Below are positions 1 through 7,263 of a stretch of 34,258 bases of DNA, one piece after another. Origin of the DNA: a bacterium C-53 (lineage in GTDB: Bacteria > Bacillota > Clostridia > Lachnospirales > Lachnospiraceae); NCBI GenBank assembly GCA_003612525.1, contig RAZD01000030.1:1-34258 (forward strand), given 5' to 3'. Below the pieces are notes generated by a model, which was not told the origin of the DNA, did no database searches, and saw nothing but the letters and a program-made list of their open reading frames with translations. Positions within the stretch are counted from its first letter, which is position 1, and each line of letters starts with the position of its first letter. Made by a program: the position numbers and the translations under genes.

Positions 1-284
1 TATTTCCCACGGTTTGACTTGGGGAGAAAATACCCGCCGCACTCGGTACAGCGTTTCCTGTCTGCCCGGTGCAAAAGGGCGGCTTCCAGTTTCCCGTCCA
101 GCGGCAGCACGGCGGCTATGAACCAGCGGCATATAAGCGAATAGCTGATACTCTGGACGCATACGCAAGGCTCGCCGTTATCCAGCAAGATACAGTTGCC
201 GTTATCGTAGTTGCAGCACTCATGCACAAGGCGGCGGGCGGCTCTGTACTGTGGGTAGTCCATGTATGGGCGTTTACCGTTCAT
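1..284 (-). CDS. Cysteine-rich VLP-type ICE protein, 3' part missing
   Basis: The reading frame opens at an ATG at 282-284, overlaps the relaxase end by 11 bases and runs off the left window edge, so about 94 residues are visible. The visible part begins MNGKRPYMDYPQYRAARRLV and is rich in cysteine: a CC pair, CILL, CVCV, CRW and a late CTECGG. This fits the Cys_rich_VLP family (from memory), which commonly follows the relaxase in clostridial conjugative elements and has no known function. The CxxC pairs suggest metal binding. It is probably translationally coupled to the relaxase. The family name is a recognition call and the C-terminus cannot be judged. Confidence 0.75.
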   Translation of the reverse strand, partial: MNGKRPYMDYPQYRAARRLVHECCNYDNGNCILLDNGEPCVCVQSISYSLICRWFIAAVLPLDGKLEAALLHRADRKRCTECGGYFLPKSNRGK

Positions 285-1914
285 TTTCCCGCCCCTTTCC
301 CCGTTCCGGCTCACGGCGTAATATCTTGTCAAGATTGCTTTTCACGGTCTGCAATTCCCGGACGTTCGCTTTCTTCTCCCGGTACTCGTTGTAAAGGGCG
401 TTTTTCTCTTTGGTAAGCTGCTCAATCTCCGCTTGTAAGGTCTTGGAAGCTGGCAGCTTTTGGATTCCCTGTGCCTTGAAATACCGGGCGGCAGATTCGG
501 AAATGATAAACTCGCTTTCGTGCTGCTCCCGGTAGCTCTTGCGGGCTTTCTCTGTTTTCTGTGCTTTCAGCCCGTCACGGGCGGGCTTGGTCTTGATGTA
601 CGCCAATAGCTGTTTCTGTAAGTCCTTTTTCTCCCGCAAGGTGCTTTCCACGGCTTTCAGTTTCCCGGTGGTTTCGTGCAGTTCTGTACTGGCGGCGGCA
701 AGGGCGGCTTCCAGTTCCTCCGGGGAAGAAAAGCCGGATTCCTCGTAAATGCTCATGGTCGCCGCCATTTGCTTTAGGTTGTGTACAGCCGCCCAGCGGT
801 CATATCCTATGCCCTTGCCCTCGGCTCGCTTGGCTTCCCGGTCTACCATGCGCTGTACGCTGTCCTGTTTCGGTGCGTTTATGGCGGCTTTGTTGCGCTG
901 TAAGCGGTCTTTTATGCTGCGGGGGTATTCCTGTTTGGGTGCGGGCGTTTCGGCGGCTCTGGCGGCGTTCTGTGCGTTTTGGGTAAGTGCTTCCAGTATG
1001 GCGGCACGGTCAAAATCATCACCCAGTTTCCGGGCGGTGATTGGCTTCGTCCTGTCCGGCGTGAGATAGGATAGCCGCCCTCGGCTCTCCTTGACGGTCA
1101 CGCCCTGTTGTAGCAGCTTCCCGGAAAAATCCTCAAAGGAAACGGCAGAGGACAGGGCGGCTCTGATTGTGCGCCGTAATTTCTCCTTATCGGTTTCAAA
1201 CTTAGTCTGTTTGGGTGGCTCTCCTGTGGCGGCTTGGGAAGCGTTCTCTTTATCCAGTGCGGCTTGTCCTTTCCGTTTCGCCCAATACTCACGCTCGGTA
1301 ACTCGGTTCTTGCTCCCGTTCAGCAAGTCAATCTGATAGAGGTTTTCCCGGTGGCACATTTCCATGACTTCCGCTTTGAAATACTCCATAGCTGCGTCCG
1401 TACAGCGGTGCTTGCAGCCCTCCCTTGTGTCGGCTGGTCTTTCCATGTACGGCAGCAATGGCACTTCCGCAATCCGTAGGGAATTGATTACGATATGCAC
1501 ATGAATGTTGCCGCTGTGGTTATGCCCGTCCGGGTGGGTGCATACAAGGGCTTGGTGTCCGGGGAATTGCTCTTTACAAAACTGCTCGCCCAACTGCTGC
1601 GCCCGGTCTACGGATAGTCCATTGTCGGCAGCGTCACGGGGGTCAAAACTGATAATGTAATGGTGGCTTTTCACGTCCTCCCGCTTCTGATTTTTTCCGT
1701 ATTTCAGATTGGAGCGCATACACGCTATGGCGAAATCTTCATCACCACAATTCAGAGAGGAAATGCGGTAATCGTCACGGGGGAGAAGCCGCCCATTTTT
1801 ATCAAGAGTGGGCTTCATGGTAAACTCGTCATGCTCAAAAGTTAGGTACTGCTCGGCAGCTCCATAGTCGGCATTTTTAGAGCTGATATGTTTGAATGTT
1901 GCCAACGGCTTCAC
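274..1914 (-). CDS. MOBP-type relaxase of element 1
   Basis: This 546-residue protein is the nickase that should cut element 1 at its oriT and pilot the single strand to the coupling protein. The N-terminal third holds the relaxase/mobilization nuclease domain. The metal-binding histidine cluster lies in the stretch HPDGHNHSGNIHVHIVINS near residues 126-144. The C-terminal half is charged and helical (many K, E, Q and R), as is usual for accessory and multimerisation regions of these proteins. The start ATG lies inside the mobC 3' end (38-base overlap), so the two are co-translated. No frame damage is visible. It is very different from the second relaxase in this window, which argues for two independent mobilization systems. 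Confidence 0.9.
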   Translation of the reverse strand: MKPLATFKHISSKNADYGAAEQYLTFEHDEFTMKPTLDKNGRLLPRDDYRISSLNCGDEDFAIACMRSNLKYGKNQKREDVKSHHYIISFDPRDAADNGLSVDRAQQLGEQFCKEQFPGHQALVCTHPDGHNHSGNIHVHIVINSLRIAEVPLLPYMERPADTREGCKHRCTDAAMEYFKAEVMEMCHRENLYQIDLLNGSKNRVTEREYWAKRKGQAALDKENASQAATGEPPKQTKFETDKEKLRRTIRAALSSAVSFEDFSGKLLQQGVTVKESRGRLSYLTPDRTKPITARKLGDDFDRAAILEALTQNAQNAARAAETPAPKQEYPRSIKDRLQRNKAAINAPKQDSVQRMVDREAKRAEGKGIGYDRWAAVHNLKQMAATMSIYEESGFSSPEELEAALAAASTELHETTGKLKAVESTLREKKDLQKQLLAYIKTKPARDGLKAQKTEKARKSYREQHESEFIISESAARYFKAQGIQKLPASKTLQAEIEQLTKEKNALYNEYREKKANVRELQTVKSNLDKILRREPERGKGRENER

Positions 1915-2272
1915 CTACTTTCTGCAAGACTTCAAACTTCAAGGCGGCAAGCTCCGCTGTGGCGGCTTGTACCTCTTGGGAGAGGGCGTTATAGGGTGCG
2001 CCGTATTCGTTCAGACAGCGGGCAATCTGATTCAGATTTCCGCCGATTTTCCCGTACTCGGCTGTAAGCTTCCCAATGGCAGAGAGCAATTCATCATTGA
2101 CCGGGGAAACGGTGATGACCGGGCGTATTCGTGACTTGGTAAGGGCTTGCCGGATATATTCGGACTGGCTCATTTTACAGAGGGTGACACGCTCGGAAAA
2201 CTCGGCGTATTCTTCCTCGGTCAAGCGTGTCTTGATTACCCGGTGGCGGTGGGGCGTGTTGTATTTTCTCAT
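1877..2272 (-). CDS. mobC: MobC-type relaxosome accessory protein of element 1
   Basis: I chose the ATG at 2270-2272 because AAAGGAG stands just upstream; a longer frame to 2314 lacks such a site. The 131-residue product begins MRKYNTPHRHRVIKTRLTEE. The first half looks like a ribbon-helix-helix fold (RLTEEEYAEFSERV, then MSQSEYIRQAL). The second half carries the MobC-family signature around IGGNLNQIARCLNE. MobC proteins bind oriT and help the relaxase open the strands. The gene lies directly between the presumed oriT (2350-2440) and the relaxase and overlaps the latter, the standard relaxosome arrangement. Confidence 0.88.
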   Translation of the reverse strand: MRKYNTPHRHRVIKTRLTEEEYAEFSERVTLCKMSQSEYIRQALTKSRIRPVITVSPVNDELLSAIGKLTAEYGKIGGNLNQIARCLNEYGAPYNALSQEVQAATAELAALKFEVLQKVGEAVGNIQTYQL

Positions 2273-2349
2273 GGGCTTTAACTCCTTTCTTTTTATGTTT
2301 TGCCCTCTCACCAATAGGAGAAAAACAGGGGCATAAGCGGAAGTGTTTT

Positions 2350-2440
2350 TTGAAAAATCCGAAAAAAATTTTTGAGGGATTTTTCAAGCGGCGCAAGCCG
2401 CAAAAGGCGGGCTTGGGGTGGCAACCCCAACAAGATTCCC
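2350..2440. other. Presumed oriT of element 1
   Basis: Three inverted repeats stand in a row just upstream of mobC: AAAAATCC (2353-2360) with GGATTTTT (2377-2384), GCGGC (2388-2392) with GCCGC (2397-2401) around GCAA, and TTGGGGT (2413-2419) with ACCCCAA (2424-2430) around GGCA. The last is followed by CAAGATTCCCATAGG. Stacked hairpins next to mobC and relaxase are what oriT regions of MOBP elements look like. The nic site is not identified. No convincing gene covers 2273-2924; besides this block that gap holds degenerate repeats and hairpins listed separately. Confidence 0.55.
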
Positions 2441-2584
2441 ATAGGACAAAATGAGCCGATAGGCGAAATTTGGTACTGTGGTAGAATCTTGCTCTAAGAA
2501 AGTGGCGGCTTCCTCTGTGTGGGCTTTTGCTGATACCCCCGGCTTGCGTGGCGTGGATTCTGCCAACTATGCGGCGGTATTTCT

Positions 2585-2768
2585 CCCTCTATTACTTACT
2601 ACGCACGGCAAGGCAAATCTGGCAAAGTTCCCCGGAATTTCTTTTCGTGTTTTCGTAACAGAATTTGACAAAAACGGAAAAATCAGTTCCGTTTTGCAGT
2701 GATATACGGACGGTTTCAAAAAATGCCAAACTTCCCGGCAATTATTTTTCCCTATATTACTAACTACG
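2585..2768. repeat. Degenerate direct repeat in the intergenic region
   Basis: The 19-mer at 2585-2603 (CCCTCTATTACTTACTACG) recurs at 2750-2768 (CCCTATATTACTAACTACG) with two differences. Similarity continues more weakly for about 25 bases into a shared GGCAA-GTT stretch. A related string (GCAAAGTTCCCCGGAATT and CCAAACTTCCCGGCAATT) also appears twice. These may be protein-binding iterons near the transfer origin or a decayed duplication; the sequence does not decide. Confidence 0.5.
2669..2696. other. Imperfect hairpin in the element 1 intergenic region
   Basis: CAAAAACGGAA (2669-2679) pairs with TTCCGTTTTG (2687-2696) with one bulge across a seven-base loop. It lies downstream of the winged-helix gene terminator and upstream of the oriT block. 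It could be a second terminator or part of the oriT architecture. Confidence 0.35.
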
Positions 2769-2852
2769 GGAAAAACGGAAATTTTGGCAATGTTTTCTGA
2801 AAGTAGTTGAATTATTTTATTGCGGTGCAAAATCCGGCTTGGTTTCGGGTGC

Positions 2853-2885
2853 AAAAAAACAGGAAACCTTTTCTTGATTTCCTGT
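2853..2885 (-). terminator. Rho-independent terminator after the regulator block
   Basis: On the minus strand ACAGGAAA (2878-2885 on plus) pairs with TTTCCTGT (2859-2866) across an 11-base loop and is followed by a run of seven T. It sits 40 bases past the stop of the winged-helix gene and insulates the relaxosome region from the regulator block. Confidence 0.85.
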
Positions 2886-2924
2886 CTTGGTGTGCCGCTG
2901 TGATGGGCAGCGGTTATTCTGTTC

Positions 2925-3353
2925 TCATTCCCCGGAAGCAAACTTGTAGCCTATGCCTAAAACCGTCTTTATGTAGGTAGGATTTTTGCTGTCCGGCTCT
3001 ATCTTTTTCCGCAGGTTGCATATCACACTGGCAACGCTTGACTGGCAGCTTTCGCTTTCCATACTCCACACGGATTCAAAAATTTGCGCCTTTGTAAATA
3101 CCCGCCCCGGACTGGCGGCAAGGTAGCAGAGTGCGCCGTATTCCAAACGGGTGAGATAGATGTCTGCACCGTCTTTCAGTACCCGGCGTTGGTGTAATCT
3201 GATTTCCAATCCCGGAAAAACCAGTGTGGGGGAATGGGGCGGCTGTATGGCTTCCAGCGGTATCATATCGGCAAGGGCGGCTATGGCTTTCTCAGCCGCT
3301 TTTTCTTCGGTATCGTTGAATATAAGCATGACTATTTTTCCGACAAAGCTCAC
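2925..3353 (-). CDS. Stand-alone winged-helix (OmpR/PhoB-type) regulator
   Basis: The product is up to 142 residues. The C-terminal 90 or so residues are a Trans_reg_C winged helix, with recognisable LTRLEYGALCYLAASPGRVF and VICNLRKKIE plus a terminal IKTVLGIGYKF strand-turn. There is no receiver domain with a phosphorylatable aspartate, so it is unlikely to be a classical response regulator. Such orphan winged-helix proteins are common in clostridial ICEs and presumably control transfer or cargo genes. Start choice is uncertain: the GTG at 3351-3353 abuts the GGGAGG ribosome site, while the ATG at 3327-3329 is 24 bases away from it. The gene follows the HTH protein by only a few bases, and a terminator closes the block. 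Confidence 0.82.
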   Translation of the reverse strand: MSFVGKIVMLIFNDTEEKAAEKAIAALADMIPLEAIQPPHSPTLVFPGLEIRLHQRRVLKDGADIYLTRLEYGALCYLAASPGRVFTKAQIFESVWSMESESCQSSVASVICNLRKKIEPDSKNPTYIKTVLGIGYKFASGE

Positions 3354-3359
3354 CTCCCG

Positions 3360-3572
3360 TTATGTCGCCTGTCCGTCAAAACGGAACTGTAACAGGGCAG
3401 CGATAAGCCGCCGTTTGATATTGTCCTCGGTGTCCTTGTTGACGTGTCCGTTTTCAAGGGAAGCAAGCCGGATTCGCTTGCTGTAATGCCGCAAAACCTC
3501 GTCAATGGCTTCCGGCTCGCCGCTGGTCGCCCGGACAATCGTTTCATACGGCACAAGTTTAGGATTCCTCAC
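3360..3572 (-). CDS. HTH_16-type conjugative-transposon regulator
   Basis: I prefer a GTG start at 3570-3572, where GGAGG lies nine bases upstream, giving 70 residues. The sequence VPYETIVRATSGEPEAIDEV and the tail containing DTEDNIKRRLIAALLQFRFD match the helix-turn-helix family (HTH_16) typified by small Tn916 regulators. Its 5' end overlaps the sigma-like gene by 14 bases, so the pair is translationally coupled, as in Tn916-like elements where such pairs regulate transfer-gene expression. The longer open frame to 3758 is only a read-through of another frame over the sigma-like gene. Confidence 0.8.
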   Translation of the reverse strand: MRNPKLVPYETIVRATSGEPEAIDEVLRHYSKRIRLASLENGHVNKDTEDNIKRRLIAALLQFRFDGQAT

Positions 3573-4002
3573 GGAAAAGCACCTCCATTTCTTTATGCAG
3601 CATTTGCAAGGCACTGTGTATGTGATGCCACGCCGTACTCCGGCAGCGTCCGTATAGTTCCCCGATTTCCTGCTGTGTGTAATGCCCGAAAAAGTAAAGG
3701 TAAATGATTTCTCTTTTTTTCTCCGGCAGAGAGGACAGGGCTTCGGCAAGCTCCCCATTCGTAAGGATAACCCTCTGACCGCATATCGTAACAGGGTATT
3801 GCTTACAGGGGTCTAAAAAATATTTATCTGTTGTGCTGAACGGGTAAAACTTTTCTTCGGTGAGGTATTCAAGGGATATTTCTTTTTGCCGCCGTCTGCT
3901 CCTGTCACGCCATGCGTTGATAGCCGCAAAGCGTATGACGGTCTTGCAAAAGCCGTTGAACGTATACATGATGTGTTCCTTGTATGCTTCTGTGTAAGGC
4001 AT
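3559..4002 (-). CDS. Sigma-70 region 4-like regulator of element 1
   Basis: The start at 4000-4002 has AAAGGGGG upstream and gives a 147-residue protein beginning MPYTEAYKEHIMYTFNGFCK. The C-terminal 60 residues hold a sigma region 4 helix-turn-helix: LPEKKREIIYLYFFGHYTQQ followed by EIGELYGRCRSTAWHHI. Similar proteins sit next to HTH_16 regulators in Tn916/Tn1549-type elements and are thought to redirect RNA polymerase to element promoters or act as activators. There is a clear region 4 but no obvious region 2, so activity as a complete sigma factor is unproven. Confidence 0.82.
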   Translation of the reverse strand: MPYTEAYKEHIMYTFNGFCKTVIRFAAINAWRDRSRRRQKEISLEYLTEEKFYPFSTTDKYFLDPCKQYPVTICGQRVILTNGELAEALSSLPEKKREIIYLYFFGHYTQQEIGELYGRCRSTAWHHIHSALQMLHKEMEVLFREES

Positions 4003-4108
4003 AGACGAATCCCCCTTTCTCCCACATGGGGCGGTGCTTGGTCTATAGTTGCATTTATAAATCATAAGGACGACTGCACTTAGGCTGTCGCCCCTTGATT
4101 ATTGATTA

Positions 4109-4159
4109 CAAAAAAGAACCGATAACCGCATTTCTTTACTTCTGCGTGTTATCGGCTCT
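4109..4159 (-). terminator. Terminator of the ABC-cargo operon
   Basis: On the minus strand AGAGCCGATAAC (4148-4159 on plus) pairs with GTTATCGGTTCT (4115-4126), with a further ACGC/GCG extension inside, followed by a T run. The stem starts inside the last codons of the KTR gene and closes the operon that begins at the TetR promoter near 7.15 kb. Confidence 0.85.
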
Positions 4160-4352
4160 GCGTCTGTGCGTCTGGCTCTTTGATAACCGAAATATTAAAT
4201 TGTGTTACATTGATTAAAATTTCCTGCTTACATTTGGGACAGAACAGCGGGAAGTTCCGAAGCTCTGTATCTGACCGCATTTTAATGCGTGTCTTGCTCC
4301 CACAAACAGGGCATAATAACCATTTGAATTGCTCGCTCTCGTTATGATTCAT
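4149..4352 (-). CDS. Cysteine-rich KTR-type protein
   Basis: This 67-residue protein carries two CxxC knuckles (CPVCGSKTR and CPKCKQE) about 20 residues apart, a small zinc-ribbon arrangement. The CGSKTR motif fits the Cys_rich_KTR family seen repeatedly in Firmicute conjugative elements. Function is unknown; nucleic-acid binding or metal sensing is plausible. It overlaps the upstream membrane-protein gene by 11 bases and is the last gene of the TetR/ABC operon. Confidence 0.75.
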   Translation of the reverse strand: MNHNESEQFKWLLCPVCGSKTRIKMRSDTELRNFPLFCPKCKQEILINVTQFNISVIKEPDAQTQSR

Positions 4353-4587
4353 GGGTTTTATTCTTGCTTTCCTTTTTCAGTACAGCACTGCTGATAACGC
4401 TGATACCGCCCAATAACGCACAAGATTTTGACGGAAATAGGATTCCTGCCGCCACAAGACCAGCACCGACAATTAAGTTACATACCGCTGCCGTTTTTAA
4501 CGCTTTCTTTTTCGGGTTGGGAAGCTCTACAGATATTCCCAGTGTGTCATTCAGCTTTTCGCAAGCCCTGTTTACTTCTTTAATCAT
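4342..4587 (-). CDS. Small membrane protein in the ABC operon
   Basis: The 81-residue product has a strong AGGAGG-like ribosome site (TAGGAGGGCAAA then ATG). After a charged 30-residue N-terminus it has two hydrophobic helices (about residues 31-50 and 56-70) and a basic tail. I do not recognise a family. Its place between an ABC exporter and a zinc-ribbon protein suggests an accessory or immunity-like membrane role, but that is inference from context. Confidence 0.6.
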   Translation of the reverse strand: MIKEVNRACEKLNDTLGISVELPNPKKKALKTAAVCNLIVGAGLVAAGILFPSKSCALLGGISVISSAVLKKESKNKTHES

Positions 4588-4596
4588 TTTGCCCTC

Positions 4597-4821
4597 CTAA
4601 AATAATAACTGTATGCCGTGATTTGCAATGAGTAACACGCCAATGCCTATGACAACCCATAAGGCTGTGGCTTTATTTTCTTTCCCTTTTCTCTTGTTCA
4701 GAAACAGGAAAAGCAATCCCACACCCACAAGGCAGATACCGACAATCAATGATACGATTGAAATAGTATGCCTGATTTCCGCACTTGGAACGGGTACAAA
4801 GTCGGGAATTGGAAAGTTCAT
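4597..4821 (-). CDS. Small two-helix membrane protein in the ABC operon
   Basis: This 74-residue product has two transmembrane segments (about residues 17-40 and 53-70) joined by a short basic loop (NKRKGKENK). AAAGAAAGGGGG precedes the ATG. It follows the ABC permease by about 18 bases. No family is recognised. It may be an accessory subunit or immunity-type peptide. Confidence 0.6.
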   Translation of the reverse strand: MNFPIPDFVPVPSAEIRHTISIVSLIVGICLVGVGLLFLFLNKRKGKENKATALWVVIGIGVLLIANHGIQLLF

Positions 4822-4839
4822 TTTATAGCCCCCTTTCTT

Positions 4840-5535
4840 TTAATTACTCAAATCTGATAAAATCATTTTTCTCATTGCGATTGCTGAAAAAATGATTCCT
4901 ATGATACCGAAGATAATTGCCGCAACGGGAATTGACATCAATCCTGCGCTGCTTCCCTGTGAGTTTGACGCTATGGCAACAATGATGATAGACGAAACAA
5001 CGGTTGCAATCGTTGACTTCTTTATCATTCCAACATACAGCGGGAGAAGCCCCAACAGGATAGCGGATATTGTTGTAATTGTCTGCGCCAATATATTACC
5101 GATACTGAAAGTAACAAAACTAAAGCATTTTTCCGCAAGAAAGATACTGGCATATTGAAAGATATTTGACAGCACATGGAATAAAAACATAATACTGCAT
5201 ATCAAAATGAGTTTTGTCATAATCAGTTTTGTGCGGCTGATTGGGTAAGTAAAAAGCAAACTGATTGTTTTATTTCTGTATTCTTCAATCACAAATACGG
5301 AAATCAGTACCGCTTCCCATACAATCAGAGTAGCCCTTACAAGCATTGCCGCTAACGTAACTGTATCTAACTGGACAGGGGCAAATCCCGGAAGCGTGGA
5401 TATATTGCCGCTTGCAGTTAAAAGGCTGGACGTAAAGACGGAAAGCAGAAAGATAATAAAGTTAGCTGCTAACAGTCCGGCAATATGCGGCTTTAACGGT
5501 ACTTTCTTAATTTCCATGCGGATAAGGTTCCACAT
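4840..5535 (-). CDS. ABC-2-type transporter permease
   Basis: About 231 residues, with six predicted hydrophobic segments beginning near residues 20, 65, 105, 140, 165 and 200, as in ABC-2-like permeases used with bacteriocin-immunity and drug-export ATPases. I chose the ATG at 5533-5535 because GGAGG lies eight bases upstream; a GTG three codons earlier is directly against the ribosome site. The gene overlaps the ATPase gene by 29 bases, so the subunits are coupled. The substrate is unknown. The soluble loop EEYRNKTISLLFTYPISRTK is the typical EAA-like coupling region of this class. Confidence 0.85.
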   Translation of the reverse strand: MWNLIRMEIKKVPLKPHIAGLLAANFIIFLLSVFTSSLLTASGNISTLPGFAPVQLDTVTLAAMLVRATLIVWEAVLISVFVIEEYRNKTISLLFTYPISRTKLIMTKLILICSIMFLFHVLSNIFQYASIFLAEKCFSFVTFSIGNILAQTITTISAILLGLLPLYVGMIKKSTIATVVSSIIIVAIASNSQGSSAGLMSIPVAAIIFGIIGIIFSAIAMRKMILSDLSN

Positions 5536-6253
5536 TTTTTTCACCTCCTCCCAATAAGCCTAAATAATAGGTTTCAAGGTCTATCCCTTTGGCTGTGAGT
5601 TCTTTCATTGATACTTCCGCAAGCATAGCCCCGTGGTCAATAATTCCGATTGTGTCGGCAATTTTAGATAGCTCGTCAAGGATATGGCTGGATATTAAAA
5701 TGCTTGTGTGGTATTCATGGTTGATTCGCAGTAGCAGCTCCCGTACTTCTATAATTCCCTGTGGGTCTAAGCCGTTTATAGGTTCGTCTAAAATGAGCAA
5801 ATCCGGCTTTGTGAGCATTGCCCTTGCAAGCGCAAGCCGCTGTTTCATTCCCAAAGAGAATTTCCCTACGGCTTTATTGCCCGTTTCTGCAATACCCAAC
5901 AATGACAGCGTTTCCATGATGTTTTCATAGCCTGCGCCCATGTATCGGCAATGGAGTTCCATGTTCTCGTATGCGCTTAAATGGCTGTAAAAAACAGGGC
6001 TTTCAATAATGCTGCCGATACGGGAGAAAACGGGATTGTTGCTCTTGTTGATAGTTTCGCCTAATAAACATACCGTACCTGTATCGGGGAAAATGATGTG
6101 GTACAGTGTTTTCATCAGCGAAGTTTTTCCTGCGCCGTTTGCGCCCAGAAATCCGTATACTTCCCCTTGCCTTACATTCATGCAAATATCATTCAGTATG
6201 GGGCTGCCCTCTATGGATTTTGATAAATGCCGGACTTCAACCGCATTTGTCAT
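5507..6253 (-). CDS. ABC transporter ATP-binding protein (cargo)
   Basis: This 248-residue ATPase has Walker A GANGAGKT at about residues 37-44, the signature LGMKQRLALARAML, Walker B LLILDEPINGLDP and the H-loop ISSHIL. It energises the permease encoded directly downstream. The resemblance is to BcrA/lantibiotic-immunity-type ATPases (general family knowledge), so export of or resistance to a peptide is a reasonable guess. The ATG overlaps the stop of the DUF4177 gene (ATGA), which marks translational coupling; a longer frame to 6364 would run over that gene and is rejected. Confidence 0.9.
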   Translation of the reverse strand: MTNAVEVRHLSKSIEGSPILNDICMNVRQGEVYGFLGANGAGKTSLMKTLYHIIFPDTGTVCLLGETINKSNNPVFSRIGSIIESPVFYSHLSAYENMELHCRYMGAGYENIMETLSLLGIAETGNKAVGKFSLGMKQRLALARAMLTKPDLLILDEPINGLDPQGIIEVRELLLRINHEYHTSILISSHILDELSKIADTIGIIDHGAMLAEVSMKELTAKGIDLETYYLGLLGGGEKNVEPYPHGN

Positions 6254-6480
6254 TCGCTCGCCCCCTTTTCGGGGCATAGCCGCCTTTTGAATATCAGAGT
6301 TGCTTTCTGTGCGATTCCGATTAGTGAATATTGGGAGCTGCCTATACATGGATAGGCGAAACAAGTAACCAGTTCCCAGCCGTCCTTACCGTAATGATTC
6401 AGTTTATCAGACAGCGACTTTTCGGAATGTTCTGTTTCCTTGCTGTCAATTACTATCGTTTTGTACTCAAATTCTGTCAT
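6250..6480 (-). CDS. DUF4177-type small protein
   Basis: This 76-residue protein begins MTEFEYKTIVIDSK and contains GKDGWELVTCFAYP, the hallmark of the DUF4177 family (small alpha/beta proteins of unknown function). It stands between the TetR regulator and the ABC ATPase, and ATGA joins it to the ATPase. It presumably acts with the transporter or responds to the same signal. Confidence 0.75.
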   Translation of the reverse strand: MTEFEYKTIVIDSKETEHSEKSLSDKLNHYGKDGWELVTCFAYPCIGSSQYSLIGIAQKATLIFKRRLCPEKGASE

Positions 6481-6491
6481 AAAAATCTCCT

Positions 6492-7082
6492 TTACTCAAA
6501 AATATCTGCCACAAGGCTATCCACCATAAAATCAAAAACAGCGAAATAATCACAAGTGACGGAAAGCGTTTCTTTTGCATTGATTGTTGACAGTAGCGCA
6601 CTCAAAATTCCATATGCCTGTGCTTCCTCCATTTTCAGATTGAGGTCTGCGGCATGGATAACCTGTCTGAAAAAATCGAAACTGTCAAACTTGATTTTCT
6701 TAATCGTTTCTTCCGGCAGCTTTGTCACAAAAGACTGAAAATCCGGCGTATTGACATTGTAGAGGAATGGCTTGCTGTCATATTCCCGGAAAAGCCTTTT
6801 CATAGACTGTGCAAATCCCTTTTTCGTCCGGCTGTTCCTGTTTATGTCGATAATTTTTTCTGTCAACCTCCTTTGTATGTCTGTGATTGTTTCAAGGAAT
6901 AAATCTTCTTTTGTTGGGTAGAGCGTATAAAAAGTGCCGATAGATATAACTGCTTTATCGCAGAGATTTTTAATGCTTGTCTTTTTGTATCCTTGCGCTA
7001 TCCAACATTCCTCGCATAGTTCTTCCAGCTTTTTGCGGATTGCTTTTTTATCAGCGTCCGAAAGGACTGGCTTTGACGGCAT
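6492..7082 (-). CDS. TetR/AcrR-family repressor of the ABC cargo operon
   Basis: About 196 residues from the ATG at 7080-7082, which has AAAGGAG ten bases upstream. The N-terminus holds a TetR helix-turn-helix (YKKTSIKNLCDKAVISIGTF then YTLYPTKEDLF); the rest is a helical ligand and dimer domain. It is the first gene of the operon and a near-palindrome lies just upstream over the start of transcription, so autorepression with control of the ABC exporter is likely. The inducer is unknown, possibly the exported compound. Confidence 0.88.
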   Translation of the reverse strand: MPSKPVLSDADKKAIRKKLEELCEECWIAQGYKKTSIKNLCDKAVISIGTFYTLYPTKEDLFLETITDIQRRLTEKIIDINRNSRTKKGFAQSMKRLFREYDSKPFLYNVNTPDFQSFVTKLPEETIKKIKFDSFDFFRQVIHAADLNLKMEEAQAYGILSALLSTINAKETLSVTCDYFAVFDFMVDSLVADIFE

Positions 7083-7114
7083 AGTTTGACTTCTCCTTTC
7101 TATTTGAACTTTAT

Positions 7115-7143
7115 TTACGAATATTCGCAATTTATATTCGCAA
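7115..7143. promoter_or_regulatory. Likely TetR operator
   Basis: TTACGAATATTCGCAA (7115-7130) is a palindrome with one mismatched pair, and its half ATATTCGCAA recurs at 7134-7143. It lies between the -10 box and the tetR ATG, where a bound dimer would block transcription. Confidence 0.65.
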
Positions 7144-7148
7144 CACAA

Positions 7149-7177
7149 ATAATAGCACGACTGGTAGCTAATGTCAA
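7149..7177 (-). promoter_or_regulatory. Sigma-70-type promoter of the TetR/ABC operon
   Basis: On the minus strand TTGACA (7172-7177 on plus) and TATTAT (7149-7154) are separated by exactly 17 bases: a consensus -35 and a near-consensus -10. The predicted start falls at the operator and upstream of the tetR ribosome site. Confidence 0.85.
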
Positions 7178-7263
7178 GTAGGGAGTTTGAGTTAGTAATG
7201 CTGTATTCCTTGGTAATAATTTTTTAGAAAGACAGAAAGAATGAGAGGGATTCCGTAGTAGTT

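Noticed and set aside
2567-2941. Open frame of 124 residues on the minus strand
   Set aside because: It crosses the terminator at 2853-2885 and the repeat region and shows no family resemblance; probably chance.
4342-4821. Toxin-antitoxin pair
   Set aside because: Both small proteins are membrane proteins inside a transporter operon; no antitoxin-like DNA-binding partner.
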